Origin: Burkholderiaceae bacterium
GTDB taxonomy: Bacteria > Pseudomonadota > Gammaproteobacteria > Burkholderiales > Burkholderiaceae_C
Length of the DNA stretch: 64,000 nucleotides
Assembly (NCBI GenBank): GCA_024235915.1
Contig: JACKLO010000016.1
Span: forward strand, 91,759-155,758
Direction: 5' to 3'
Position numbers and translations under genes: made by a program. The notes beneath the pieces were generated by a model. That model searched no databases. It was not told the origin of the DNA and saw only the letters and a program-made list of their open reading frames with translations. Within the stretch, counting starts at the first letter, position 1, and every line of letters starts with the position of its first letter. This document shows, in pieces, positions 38,284-45,929 of this stretch.

Positions 38284-38801
38284 ACAGCCGCCTCCTCTGG
38301 GGCGCGGTGATGGCCGCGCTGCTGTCGGCCTGCGCCAGCGTGCCCGACGCCCCATCCACGCTCAGTGGCCGGCTCGCGGTGTCGGTGGCCGCGTCCGGCG
38401 CCAGCCCCGCACGCGGGTTCAATGCGGCCTTCGACTTGGTCGGTGACGCACAAGCGGGCCGCCTGGACCTGTCGACACCCCTGGGGCCGCGCCTGGGCAC
38501 GGCCTCGTGGACGCCAGGCGAAGCCGTGCTGGACGATGGCCGCGGCACCCGCCGGTATGCCGATCTGAGCGCGCTGGCGCAGGACCTTCTGGGCGAGCCG
38601 TTGCCCCTGCAGGCGCTGCCCGACTGGCTGCGCGGGCGGCCCTGGCCCGGCGCCACACACGTGCCAGGAGGCAACGGCTTCGCCCAGTTGGGCTGGGCCC
38701 TGGACACGTCCCGCCTGCCTGACGGCCTGTTGGTGGCCACCCGGGCGGCGCCGCCGGCCGTGACCTTGCGCGTGCGCTTGAGCCCCGGAGGGGCCTCGTG
38801 A
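38280..38801 (+). CDS. lolB: Outer-membrane lipoprotein receptor LolB
   Basis: 173 residues, GTG start overlapping the upstream stop. The lipobox LLSAC gives a lipid-anchored protein. The LolB core shows STLSGRLAVSV, RGFNAAFDLVGDAQAGRLDLSTPLGPRLGTASW in two parts, and a PLQALPDWLRGRPWP hydrophobic loop region. LolB accepts lipoproteins from LolA and inserts them into the outer membrane. It is placed between the TPR protein and ispE as in other betaproteobacteria. Confidence 0.9.
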   Translation: MNSRLLWGAVMAALLSACASVPDAPSTLSGRLAVSVAASGASPARGFNAAFDLVGDAQAGRLDLSTPLGPRLGTASWTPGEAVLDDGRGTRRYADLSALAQDLLGEPLPLQALPDWLRGRPWPGATHVPGGNGFAQLGWALDTSRLPDGLLVATRAAPPAVTLRVRLSPGGAS

Positions 38802-39691
38802 CCCTGCGTGGCCTGTTCGACCTGCCGGCGCCGGCCAAGCTCAACCTCTTCCTGCATGTCGTTGGCCGGCGGGCCGACGGCTACCACCTGCTGCAATCGC
38901 CCTTCGTGCTCGTCGACTGGTGCGACACGCTGCACCTTGAGCGCCGCAGCGACGGCCTGCTGCTGCGCCACGACAGGGGAGCCACCTTGCCCGCCGACGA
39001 CCTGTGCCTGCGCGCGGCACGCATGCTGCAGGCCGACGCTGGCGTGGCCGTCGGTGTGGACATCACGGTGGAGAAGCGTCTGCCATGGGGAGCCGGCCTG
39101 GGTGGCGGCAGTTCGGACGCCGCCACCGTGTTGCTCGGCCTGAACCAGCTCTGGGGCCTGCACTGGCCACGTACGCGTCTGGCAGCGCTGGGTGCCCGCC
39201 TCGGGGCCGATGTGCCCTTCTTCATCGGCGGGCAGGACGCTTTTGTCGAAGGCATCGGCGAACGCCTGCAGCCGCTGACCCTGCCCCGTCAGTGGTACGC
39301 CGTGGTCAAACCGCCCATGCCGCTGCCCACGGCGCAGATCTTCACCCACCCAGCGCTCACACGCGATACGGAACCTGTTATAGTTGTGGGCTCTCTCGAC
39401 GACGCATGTCGCCAGATGGATTGGGCTGGTGGAAACACAGCGGGCTTTGGCAGGAATGACCTGCAGCCGGTGGCCGAATCCCTCTGCGCCGAGGTGGCGC
39501 AAGCCGCCCGGTGGCTCGAGGCCCGTTTTGGCAACAGCCGCATGACGGGTTCGGGCAGCGCGGTGTTTGCGAGGGCTGGTACAGGCGACGTTCCCACGGC
39601 GACGTTTTCGCCGGCAGATCTGCCGGCGGGCTGGGAGGGTCGGATGTGCCGGGGTCTGGGTCATCATCCGCTTGCGGGTTGGGCAGACTAG
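38798..39691 (+). CDS. ispE: 4-diphosphocytidyl-2-C-methyl-D-erythritol kinase IspE
   Basis: 297 residues, GTG start overlapping lolB. GHMP-kinase features: substrate segment PAPAKLNLFLHVVGRRADGYH, ATP loop LPWGAGLGGGSSDAAT and C-terminal MTGSGSAVFA. It phosphorylates CDP-methylerythritol in the MEP isoprenoid pathway. The DNA near 39356-39384 inside the gene contains a good promoter-like sequence that may serve the downstream tRNA-Gln/prs genes. Confidence 0.95.
   Translation: MTLRGLFDLPAPAKLNLFLHVVGRRADGYHLLQSPFVLVDWCDTLHLERRSDGLLLRHDRGATLPADDLCLRAARMLQADAGVAVGVDITVEKRLPWGAGLGGGSSDAATVLLGLNQLWGLHWPRTRLAALGARLGADVPFFIGGQDAFVEGIGERLQPLTLPRQWYAVVKPPMPLPTAQIFTHPALTRDTEPVIVVGSLDDACRQMDWAGGNTAGFGRNDLQPVAESLCAEVAQAARWLEARFGNSRMTGSGSAVFARAGTGDVPTATFSPADLPAGWEGRMCRGLGHHPLAGWAD
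39356..39384 (+). promoter_or_regulatory. Possible internal promoter within ispE for tRNA-Gln-prs
   Basis: CTCACA (39356-39361), a 17-base spacer and TATAGT (39379-39384) form a reasonable sigma-70 promoter inside the ispE coding sequence, about 340 bases upstream of tRNA-Gln. In E. coli a prs promoter also lies within ispE. The -35 box matches only four of six positions. Confidence 0.45.
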
Positions 39692-39730
39692 AACGGTTCG
39701 AGGGTCTCGGCGTCAGCCGGGGTCCTGTGT

Positions 39731-39807
39731 AGGGGAGTCGCCAAGTTGGTCAAGGCATCGGATTTTGATTCCGACATGCGAGGGTTCGAGTCCTTCCTCC
39801 CCTGCCA
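39731..39807 (+). tRNA. tRNA-Gln (anticodon TTG)
   Basis: A 77-base cloverleaf with encoded CCA. The anticodon stem TCGGA/TCCGA encloses the loop TTTTGAT, anticodon TTG. The acceptor stem AGGGGAG/CTCCCCT starts with an A-T pair, as is normal for glutamine tRNAs. It lies 39 bases after ispE and 50 bases before prs, a conserved position in Burkholderiales. Confidence 0.97.
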
Positions 39808-39857
39808 AATCTTCTGACCCACCGTCCGGGCCCGGCCCGGCGCCTCGGAGTCCCAGC

Positions 39858-40820
39858 GTGCTGTTCAATACCGTGCTCTTCACCGGCAACGCCAACCCGG
39901 CGCTGGCCCAGGAGATCGCCGGCCACCTGGGCGTCGAGCTCGGCAAGGCCTCCGTCGGCCGCTTCTCCGACGGCGAGGTGACGGTCGAGATCCGCCAGAA
40001 CGTGCGCGCCCGCGACGTCTTCGTCGTTCAGCCCACCTGCAGCCCCACCAACGAGAACCTGATGGAGCTGCTGATCATGGCCGATGCGCTCAAGCGGGCC
40101 AGCGCCCGCCGCATCACCGCCGTGATCCCGTACTTCGGCTATGCCCGTCAGGACCGCCGGCCGCGCAGCACGCGCGTGCCCATCAGCGCCAAGGTGGTGG
40201 CCAACCTGCTGGAAACCGTGGGCGTCGAACGCGTGCTGACGATGGACCTGCACGCCGACCAGATCCAGGGTTTCTTCGACATCCCGGTCGACAACATCTA
40301 CGCCAGCCCGGTGCTGCTGTCAGACCTGAAGAGCAAGAACTACCGCGATCTGGTGGTGGTGAGCCCCGACGTCGGCGGTGTGGTGCGCGCACGCGCGCTG
40401 GCCAAGCAGTTGGGCTGCGACCTGGCCATCATCGACAAGCGGCGCCCGGCGGCCAATGTGTCTGAAGTCATGCACGTGATCGGCGAGATCGACGGCCGCA
40501 ACTGCGTGATCATGGACGACATGATCGACACCGCCGGCACCCTGGTGAAGGCGGCCGAGGTGCTGAAGGACCGCGGGGCCAAAAGCGTCTTCGCCTACTG
40601 CACGCACCCGGTGTTCTCCGGCCCGGCCATCGAGCGCATCGCCGGCTCGCAGCTCGACGAGGTCTGCATCACCAACACGATCCCGCTCAGCGAGCCGGCC
40701 AAGGCCTGCGGCAAGATCCGCCAGCTGTCGGTGGCCTTCCTGTTTGCCGAGACCATCCGCCGCATCAGCGACGGTGAGTCGGTCACGTCGTTGTTCGCCG
40801 AGCAGAACAACAACTTCTAA
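39858..40820 (+). CDS. prs: Ribose-phosphate pyrophosphokinase (PRPP synthetase)
   Basis: 320 residues. Metal and ATP site DLHADQIQGFFDIPVDN, flexible loop YARQDRRPRSTRVPISAK, and PRPP-binding loop VIMDDMIDTAGT. It makes PRPP for nucleotide, histidine and tryptophan synthesis. The start is a GTG at 39858 with GGAG eight bases upstream; no ATG is available near the family N-terminus (LFNTVLFTGNANP). The frame is open far upstream through ispE and the tRNA, which is coincidental. Confidence 0.97.
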   Translation: MLFNTVLFTGNANPALAQEIAGHLGVELGKASVGRFSDGEVTVEIRQNVRARDVFVVQPTCSPTNENLMELLIMADALKRASARRITAVIPYFGYARQDRRPRSTRVPISAKVVANLLETVGVERVLTMDLHADQIQGFFDIPVDNIYASPVLLSDLKSKNYRDLVVVSPDVGGVVRARALAKQLGCDLAIIDKRRPAANVSEVMHVIGEIDGRNCVIMDDMIDTAGTLVKAAEVLKDRGAKSVFAYCTHPVFSGPAIERIAGSQLDEVCITNTIPLSEPAKACGKIRQLSVAFLFAETIRRISDGESVTSLFAEQNNNF

Positions 40821-40831
40821 ACCGTTTCAGC

Positions 40832-40849
40832 GGGCCCCGGGCGGGGCCC
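40832..40849 (+). terminator. GC hairpin between prs and rplY
   Basis: GGGCCCC/GGGGCCC form a seven-base-pair stem with a four-base loop 12 bases after the prs stop. There is no T-run after it, so it may be an attenuating or RNA-stabilising hairpin rather than a strong terminator. Confidence 0.35.
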
Positions 40850-40922
40850 AGTCGGGCGGGGGTCCATGGCCCACCGCCTTTTTCAGGCCCTGGTCGCGGG
40901 GCCTTTTCAACTTGGAGTGAAC

Positions 40923-41567
40923 ATGAAATTCACCGCTTACGAGCGCAGCCTGCAGGGGACCGGAGCGAGCCGCCGCCTGCGCCTCGCCGACAAAGTGCCT
41001 GGCATCGTCTACGGCGCCGGCACGCCCACCATGATCGAGCTGGACCATAACGCCCTCTTCTTCGCGTTGAAGAAGGAGGCCTTCCACTCGTCCATCCTCG
41101 AGATGGAACTCGCCGGCAAGACCGAGCAGGTGCTGCTGCGTGATTTCCAGGTGCACGCCTGGAAGCCGCTGGTGCTGCACGTGGACTTCCAGCGCGTGGA
41201 CGCCACCACCCGCCTGCGCAAGAAGGTGCCGCTGCACTTCGTCGGCGAGGAAAACTCGCCCGCGGTGAAGACCGACAAGTGCCTGGTCAACCACGTGATG
41301 AGCGAGATCGAGATCGAGTGCCTGGCGCAGAAGCTGCCGGAGTACATCACGGTGGACCTGAGCGAGCTCAAGAAGGGCGACAGCATCCATGCCCGTGACC
41401 TGAAGCTCGACGCCGACGTGAAGATCGTCCGCCACGGCAACAAGGACATCACGCTGGCCAGCGTGGTCGAGCCCAAGGCCGAGGAAGAGATCATCGCCGC
41501 GCCGGTGGCCGCGCCCGAAAAGGGCAAGGGCAAGGGCAAGAAGGACGAGAAGCAGAACAAGAAGTGA
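40923..41567 (+). CDS. rplY: 50S ribosomal protein L25/Ctc
   Basis: 214 residues, the longer CTC/TL5 form. The N-terminal L25 domain binds 5S rRNA (KFTAYERSLQGTGASRRLRLADKVPGIVYGAG in two parts). The C-terminal beta domain is LRKKVPLHFVGEENSPAVK, followed by a Lys/Gly-rich tail (KGKGKGKKDEKQNKK). ATG 40923 has GGAG upstream. In most Burkholderiales pth follows directly; here an insertion element follows instead and pth is not seen. Confidence 0.96.
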   Translation: MKFTAYERSLQGTGASRRLRLADKVPGIVYGAGTPTMIELDHNALFFALKKEAFHSSILEMELAGKTEQVLLRDFQVHAWKPLVLHVDFQRVDATTRLRKKVPLHFVGEENSPAVKTDKCLVNHVMSEIEIECLAQKLPEYITVDLSELKKGDSIHARDLKLDADVKIVRHGNKDITLASVVEPKAEEEIIAAPVAAPEKGKGKGKKDEKQNKK

Positions 41568-41575
41568 TGGCACGG

Positions 41576-41599
41576 CGGGCTGGCCGATGCGCCAGCCCG
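41576..41599 (+). terminator. Hairpin downstream of rplY
   Basis: A nine-base-pair stem CGGGCTGGC/GCCAGCCCG with a six-base loop starts nine bases after the rplY stop and is followed by TTGTTG. It probably ends the prs-rplY transcript. Confidence 0.55.
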
Positions 41600-41633
41600 T
41601 TGTTGCGCCGCACGACGAAGGGACACCGAGGGT

Positions 41634-41657
41634 CAAGCCTCTCGCTTAACCTGTTGA
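41634..41657 (+). repeat. Left terminal inverted repeat
   Basis: Begins CAAGCCTCTCGC and ends ACCTGTTGA; all 24 bases are the reverse complement of 44119-44142. Matching stops immediately on both sides. Confidence 0.9.
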
Positions 41658-41681
41658 AAAACAGAGCCTGATTCGGCATAC

Positions 41682-41717
41682 TGCCCCGTAAGTTCAAGGA
41701 CTTACGGGGCATTTTTC
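41682..41717 (+). terminator. Inward-facing terminator hairpin at the left end of the element
   Basis: TGCCCCGTAAG/CTTACGGGGCA form an 11-bp stem with an eight-base loop, followed by TTTTTC. It lies upstream of the transposase and points in the same direction, so it would block read-through from rplY. Its 3' arm includes ACGGGG, which could serve as ribosome-binding site for a start at 41718 and would be masked in read-through RNA. Confidence 0.8.
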
Positions 41718-41819
41718 ATTCTTTCTCCAATCACTCCAGCCGCTGACCCGCCTTCGCCCACCCCTCCGAGGGTTCCGGCAGAGGTCGAGTTCGCCTTTCC
41801 CAGCGGACAAGCCCGCGTC

Positions 41820-43538
41820 TTGCAGGTCAACTTTTGCAAGAACCCGCGTTGCCCGAACTTCGGTGTGCCCGCGAGCGGGACAAAATACTCTCGACGAGCC
41901 AAAGCAGGGGCCACACCAGGTAAGGACTACCGGCTGGTTTCGAGTGGGGCGGGCCTGCCCGTACTGAAGTGCTTGCTCTGCAGCGAGCATTTGCCGCTCA
42001 AGAGTAACCAGGGTATTGTCGAGGAGCTGGCCCGACTGATGCAGCATTTTCTGCCCGTTCAGCATTGCTGCCCCACCGAAGGCTGTTCAAACTCAGCCGT
42101 TTCAGCCCCAAATTCGGACGCCTACTATCGCTTTGGGAGAACGGACGGCGGGTCCAGCCGATATCAATGCAAGGCCTGTAAAAAGACCTTTTCGGTATCG
42201 AACCGGGCGACGCTGCGGCAGCGAGAAACCCGAAAGAATGTTCCGCTGCTCCAATCGCTGGTGAATAAGGCGCCCCTGGCTCGAGCCGCCGAGATTCACG
42301 GAATCAGTTTTCAGACTATCTACGACAAGCTGGATTTCTTCCATCGCCAAGTCTTGCAATTTACCGCGAAGCAAGAAACCAAACTCCGAGAGCTGGTAAA
42401 AGACACCAAGCGGTATATCTCGGTTGACCGGCAGGACTACGCTGTCAACTGGACGCACCGGAAAGACAAGCGAAATATCGTCCTGCGAGCTATTGGCAGC
42501 GCTGACCTTGAGTCCGGTTTTGTATTCGGGATGCATCTAAACTTCGACGGAAGCTTGGATGCCGATTTGGTCGAGGCAGATGCTCTGGATATTCGAGATT
42601 TTGACCAACCGCTGCCGCATCGAAAATATGCCCGACTTTGGCTCAAAGAGGACTATGGGAAGGCAGTAGCGGCATCCGCTGCAAAGGCGGCAAAAAGGAG
42701 TAAGCCCACGGGCGCTCTTGCCGATGATATTCAACAGCGCTACGACGAGGCTGTATTGCGGGACGATGTTGAAAACCCAGAAAAGGTAAGTTGCGAGCAG
42801 CGATTCCCCGCGAATGGGATGCAGGTGCGCAACGAGTACACCATGTACGCGCACTTCTTCTACCTGCACGACCTGCTGGGTGGGGCTCAGAAGCTTAGGT
42901 TCTTCATGGACCAGGAGTCAGGCATCCGTGCTGCCTGCCTGGCGGCGTTTGAAGACGAAATTGCTGAGCGTCGCGCAGACGCCTTTTTTGTTCGCCTAGG
43001 CAAAGAGCTCACCGTGGAGGAAAAGCGGAAAATCATCAAGGCCAGCCGGGAGATATTCGCCGAAAAGCGGGCGGAGAACCCTGAGCTGATGGACTTTGAA
43101 GTTCAAGTCCTGATGATGAAGGAGCAACTGGCGATGGCTGCTGAATTTGGAAAGTGGTCAGACCGATGGGCGCTTCATCCGTTTCCTAATCAGGCCGAGC
43201 CACAAAAAGCGGTCTGCTATTTGACCGATTTTGGTGATTATGACGAGGACCACAAGGCCAGGCTATTTCTCAAAGCGACGCTGCACCCCATAGACCGATT
43301 CTTCATGTCGATTCGTCGTCGGCTGAATATGCTTGAGCGACCGATTGGCACCTCAAGTAAGGCCGGTCGGACATGGTATGGTTATAGCGCGTATCAACCC
43401 GCGAATATTGAAAAGCTGCTGGTGGTCTTCAGGGCATATTACAACTACGGTCTTCCCGGCGCAGATGGAAAGACTCCTGCAATGCGGTTGGGACTGCTAG
43501 ACGGGCCGGTCGATGCTGCAGAACTGCTGGGTATGTAG
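41820..43538 (+). CDS. Transposase with N-terminal zinc ribbons and a DDE-like core
   Basis: 572 residues from a TTG at 41820. Two cysteine clusters open the protein: C6/C11 with C51/C54, and C84/C89 with C117/C120, the last in RYQCKACKKTFS, typical of IS transposase zinc ribbons. A helix-turn-helix-like segment (APLARAAEIHGISFQTIYDKL) follows. D203 (ISVDRQDY), D364 (FFMDQESG) and E506 (LNMLERPIG) are plausible catalytic residues, and the end (YYNYGLPGADGKTPAMRLGL) resembles the C-terminus of rve-type transposases. The coding pattern continues about 34 codons upstream without an ATG, GTG or TTG, so the true start may be an ATT at 41718. Codon use is unlike the neighbours. Confidence 0.85.
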   Translation: MQVNFCKNPRCPNFGVPASGTKYSRRAKAGATPGKDYRLVSSGAGLPVLKCLLCSEHLPLKSNQGIVEELARLMQHFLPVQHCCPTEGCSNSAVSAPNSDAYYRFGRTDGGSSRYQCKACKKTFSVSNRATLRQRETRKNVPLLQSLVNKAPLARAAEIHGISFQTIYDKLDFFHRQVLQFTAKQETKLRELVKDTKRYISVDRQDYAVNWTHRKDKRNIVLRAIGSADLESGFVFGMHLNFDGSLDADLVEADALDIRDFDQPLPHRKYARLWLKEDYGKAVAASAAKAAKRSKPTGALADDIQQRYDEAVLRDDVENPEKVSCEQRFPANGMQVRNEYTMYAHFFYLHDLLGGAQKLRFFMDQESGIRAACLAAFEDEIAERRADAFFVRLGKELTVEEKRKIIKASREIFAEKRAENPELMDFEVQVLMMKEQLAMAAEFGKWSDRWALHPFPNQAEPQKAVCYLTDFGDYDEDHKARLFLKATLHPIDRFFMSIRRRLNMLERPIGTSSKAGRTWYGYSAYQPANIEKLLVVFRAYYNYGLPGADGKTPAMRLGLLDGPVDAAELLGM

Positions 43539-43556
43539 CACTACTCTTCTGCAATT

Positions 43557-44012
43557 TCATCTGTCTGCGTTAATGACCTTCTTTGCAGTAACACGGTAGA
43601 TGAAAGCACCTACATAGCCAACGCCTACCAAAGCTAGCCCTCCAAGGTACCATGCTGATATCCAAGGAGAGCCTTGTGAAAAAGGTTCATCAATAATTGG
43701 GGAGGGCCAAAGCTCATCTAGTTTTTGTGCACATGCGGTTAGCAAGAAGCCAATTATCCCAGATAGCTCGCATAGCAAGGTCAGCCATGCCCATCCAGCA
43801 CGCTGGACCCGCCATGCCCGGTTAAACAAGAAATCAGCCACGAAACACACAGCTAGCGGAGTAGCCAGATACTGAAGCCCAATATACTCTGGCAACCGAA
43901 TTGGCAATCCCCAGCTTGACTGTGTTGGTGTATAAAGGGACGACGCGTACAGGCAGCATAAATACGCAGCACTGGAAATCGCACCAATTGAAGTAGTCGT
44001 GTGCTTAGTCAT
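43557..44012 (-). CDS. Passenger gene of the element: small four-helix membrane protein
   Basis: 151 residues from ATG 44012, which is preceded by CACGGGGC. Hydrophobic segments lie at about 8-24, 38-58, 72-94 and 118-138 (for example WAWLTLLCELSGIIGFLLTAC and AWYLGGLALVGVGYVGAFIY), giving a four-pass inner-membrane protein. I recognise no family. It is convergent with the transposase, with 18 bases between stop codons, and shares its AT-rich composition, so it belongs to the element. The longer frame to 44057 is less likely. Confidence 0.65.
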   Translation of the reverse strand: MTKHTTTSIGAISSAAYLCCLYASSLYTPTQSSWGLPIRLPEYIGLQYLATPLAVCFVADFLFNRAWRVQRAGWAWLTLLCELSGIIGFLLTACAQKLDELWPSPIIDEPFSQGSPWISAWYLGGLALVGVGYVGAFIYRVTAKKVINADR

Positions 44013-44062
44013 GCCCCGTGTAGCCATCGCGGGGCAATGAGGTCTGTACAAACCCAAGAAAA

Positions 44063-44090
44063 AGGGCTCCGGTCGCCCGACCGGAGCCCT
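44063..44090 (-). terminator. Inward-facing terminator hairpin at the right end of the element
   Basis: On the minus strand a 12-13 bp stem (GGGCTCCGGTCG with its complement) is followed by TTTTTCTT. It lies inside the right inverted repeat and upstream of the passenger gene, so it would stop read-through from the Liv-type lipoprotein gene. Confidence 0.8.
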
Positions 44091-44118
44091 AGCAGCTCTC
44101 AGAGGCCCACGCCCCCGC

Positions 44119-44142
44119 TCAACAGGTTAAGCGAGAGGCTTG
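44119..44142 (-). repeat. Right terminal inverted repeat
   Basis: Exact reverse complement of 41634-41657 over 24 bases. It lies 41 bases beyond the stop codon of the Liv-type lipoprotein gene. Confidence 0.9.
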
Positions 44143-44183
44143 CCCGCGGGGCGCCCTTTTCTTGACAGCGGTTGCTGCAGTGC

Positions 44184-45374
44184 TCAGCGCACCACGGCCA
44201 GCTGCTCGCGCTTGCCACCCTTGTAGGTGTAGAGCGTCAGCGCGCCGTTCTTGATGTCGCCCTTCTCGTCGAAGGCGATGGTGCCGGTCACGCCCTTGTA
44301 GTCGGCGGTGGCAGCCAGGGCCGGCAGGTAGGTGGCCGGGTCGGCCGAGCCAGCCTTCTCCATCGCAGCGGCCATCACCATCACGGCGTCGTAGACGTAC
44401 GGGGCGTAGATCTGGACTTCGGCGCCGAACTTGGCCTGGAAGTCGGCCTTGAACTTGTCCAGACCGACCTTCTGCTCACCTTCCACGCCACCGGCTTCGG
44501 CGCAGATCACGCCTTCGTCGGCCATGGTGCCGGCGGCCAGTTCAGGCAGCGCGCCCGAGCAGATGCCGTCGCCGCCCATGAACTTGGCCTTGATGCCGAG
44601 CTGCTTCATCTGGCGCAGCATCGGGCCGGCCACGGCGTCCATGCCGCCGAAGAAGATGACGTCCGGCTTCTCCTTCTTGATGGCAGTCAGGATGGCGGTG
44701 AAGTCCGTGGCCTTGTCGGTGGTGAACTGGGTGCTGACGACCTTGCCGCCCGCGCCTTCCACGCCCTTGGCGAACTCTTCGGCCACACCCTGCCCGTAGG
44801 CGGTGCGGTCATCGACCACAGCCACGGTCTTGGCACCGACGGTGCTCACGGCGTACTTGCCGAGCGTGCCGCCGAGCTGGGTGTCGTCAGCCACCATGCG
44901 GAAGGCCGTCTTGTAGCCCTGGCGGGTGTACTTGGGGTTGGTCGCCGACGGCGAGATCTGCGGGATGCCGGCGTCGCTGTACAGCTTCGAGGCCGGGATG
45001 GTGGTGCCGGAGTTCAGGTGGCCGATGACGCCGTTGACCTTGCTGTCGACCAGCTTCTGCGCGGCGGCCGTGCCCTGCTTCGGGTCGGCGGCATCGTCTT
45101 CGGCCAGCAGTTCGAACGTGGCCTTCTTGCCGCCGATCATCACGCCCTTGGCGTTGAGCTCGTCGATGGCCATGCGGGCGCCGTTCTCGTTGTCCTTGCC
45201 CAGGTGCGCGATGGCGCCGCTGGTGGGGCCGACGTGGCCGATCTTGACCGTCACGGTCTCCATCGCCGGCGCGGGGGCCGGGGCGGCGGCAGGCGCCGGT
45301 GCCTCTTCCTTCTTGCCACAGGCGGCCAGCAGGGCCGCCGACATCACCGAAATCGCCAGGACATTGCGTTTCAT
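44184..45374 (-). CDS. Branched-chain amino acid ABC transporter substrate-binding protein (LivJ/K-like)
   Basis: 396 residues. A lipoprotein-type leader (MKRNVLAISVMSAALLAACG) is followed by a Pro/Ala linker and a type 1 periplasmic-binding fold: VKIGHVGPTSGAIAHLGKDNENGARMAIDELN in two parts, GVIGHLNSGTTIPASKLYSDAGI, and VVDDRTAYGQGVAEEF. It binds hydrophobic amino acids or related compounds for a Liv-type importer. No permease or ATPase genes are adjacent. The frame runs 62 codons further upstream; ATG 45374 has AAAGGCG nearby. The insertion element lies just behind its 3' end. Confidence 0.94.
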   Translation of the reverse strand: MKRNVLAISVMSAALLAACGKKEEAPAPAAAPAPAPAMETVTVKIGHVGPTSGAIAHLGKDNENGARMAIDELNAKGVMIGGKKATFELLAEDDAADPKQGTAAAQKLVDSKVNGVIGHLNSGTTIPASKLYSDAGIPQISPSATNPKYTRQGYKTAFRMVADDTQLGGTLGKYAVSTVGAKTVAVVDDRTAYGQGVAEEFAKGVEGAGGKVVSTQFTTDKATDFTAILTAIKKEKPDVIFFGGMDAVAGPMLRQMKQLGIKAKFMGGDGICSGALPELAAGTMADEGVICAEAGGVEGEQKVGLDKFKADFQAKFGAEVQIYAPYVYDAVMVMAAAMEKAGSADPATYLPALAATADYKGVTGTIAFDEKGDIKNGALTLYTYKGGKREQLAVVR

Positions 45375-45414
45375 CGAGTTCGCCTTTCTGCCACGAGGGC
45401 GCTGAAAAACGTGC

Positions 45415-45420
45415 ATTGTA
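45415..45420 (-). promoter_or_regulatory. Possible -10 box for the Liv-type lipoprotein gene
   Basis: TACAAT on the minus strand, 40 bases upstream of ATG 45374; no good -35 is visible. Confidence 0.3.
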
Positions 45421-45471
45421 GGCACGGAGTGGCCTGCTTCGATCGGGTGCGCCCCTGAGGACAACACGGCA

Positions 45472-45903
45472 TCAGCTGGCCGCGTAATGCGTGGGCTTGA
45501 CGCCCCAGTCCTGCTCGTAGTGTCGCCAACGGGCGCGGCCAGCGGCGCGGTCGTCGGCATCGAGGCCGACGATCTCGATCATCCGGTCGACACCATCCGC
45601 AGACACAAATGCTTCGGTGCCAATGTTGACGCGGACGCGCGGCGCGTCCTGGGGCAGATCGGCGTCCGTGCCGCAGAGCCAGATCGGCGTGCGCGCCGCC
45701 ACGACGGCAGGCGCCGGCCAGCGCACATGCGGCACGAAGTCCTGCGCATCGAAGGTCCACAGCGCCGTGTCCAGCGCCGCCAGCGTTGCCGGAGGCGCCG
45801 TGACCAGCAGCCGCGCGCCCTGACGGCAGGCCTTGCGCAGCAGCCGGCAGGCAAAGGCGACCGGGTCGGCCACGCCGGTGTGGAAATCCACCGTCACCGC
45901 CAT
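45472..45903 (-). CDS. holC: DNA polymerase III chi subunit
   Basis: 143 residues with the HolC pattern: VDFHTGVADPVAFACRLLRKACRQGARLLV in two parts, LDTALWTFDAQDFVPHV and the C-terminal RWRHYEQDWGVKPTHY. Chi binds SSB and helps the clamp loader. It starts 27 bases after the pepA stop, the common pepA-holC pair. The ATG at 45903 is chosen over an upstream in-frame start that would overlap pepA. Confidence 0.93.
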   Translation of the reverse strand: MAVTVDFHTGVADPVAFACRLLRKACRQGARLLVTAPPATLAALDTALWTFDAQDFVPHVRWPAPAVVAARTPIWLCGTDADLPQDAPRVRVNIGTEAFVSADGVDRMIEIVGLDADDRAAGRARWRHYEQDWGVKPTHYAAS

Positions 45904-45929
45904 GGCCGACGCCGATCGCCGCGCGGTGG

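Larger units (their letters stand above)
41634..44142 (+). mobile_element. Insertion element with perfect 24-bp inverted repeats, transposase and passenger gene
   Basis: About 2.5 kb bounded by identical inverted repeats at 41634-41657 and 44119-44142. The content is visibly AT-richer than the surrounding chromosome. It carries a zinc-ribbon DDE-type transposase on the plus strand and a small membrane-protein gene on the minus strand, facing it tail to tail. Just inside each end there is a hairpin with a U-run that would stop transcription entering from outside. No direct target duplication is visible outside the repeats. It sits between convergent rplY and the Liv-type lipoprotein gene. I do not recognise the IS family. 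Confidence 0.85.

Noticed and set aside
41600..41633. Target-site duplication next to the insertion element
   Set aside because: The bases left of 41634 (ending GAGGGT) and right of 44142 (starting CCCGCG) share no direct repeat.
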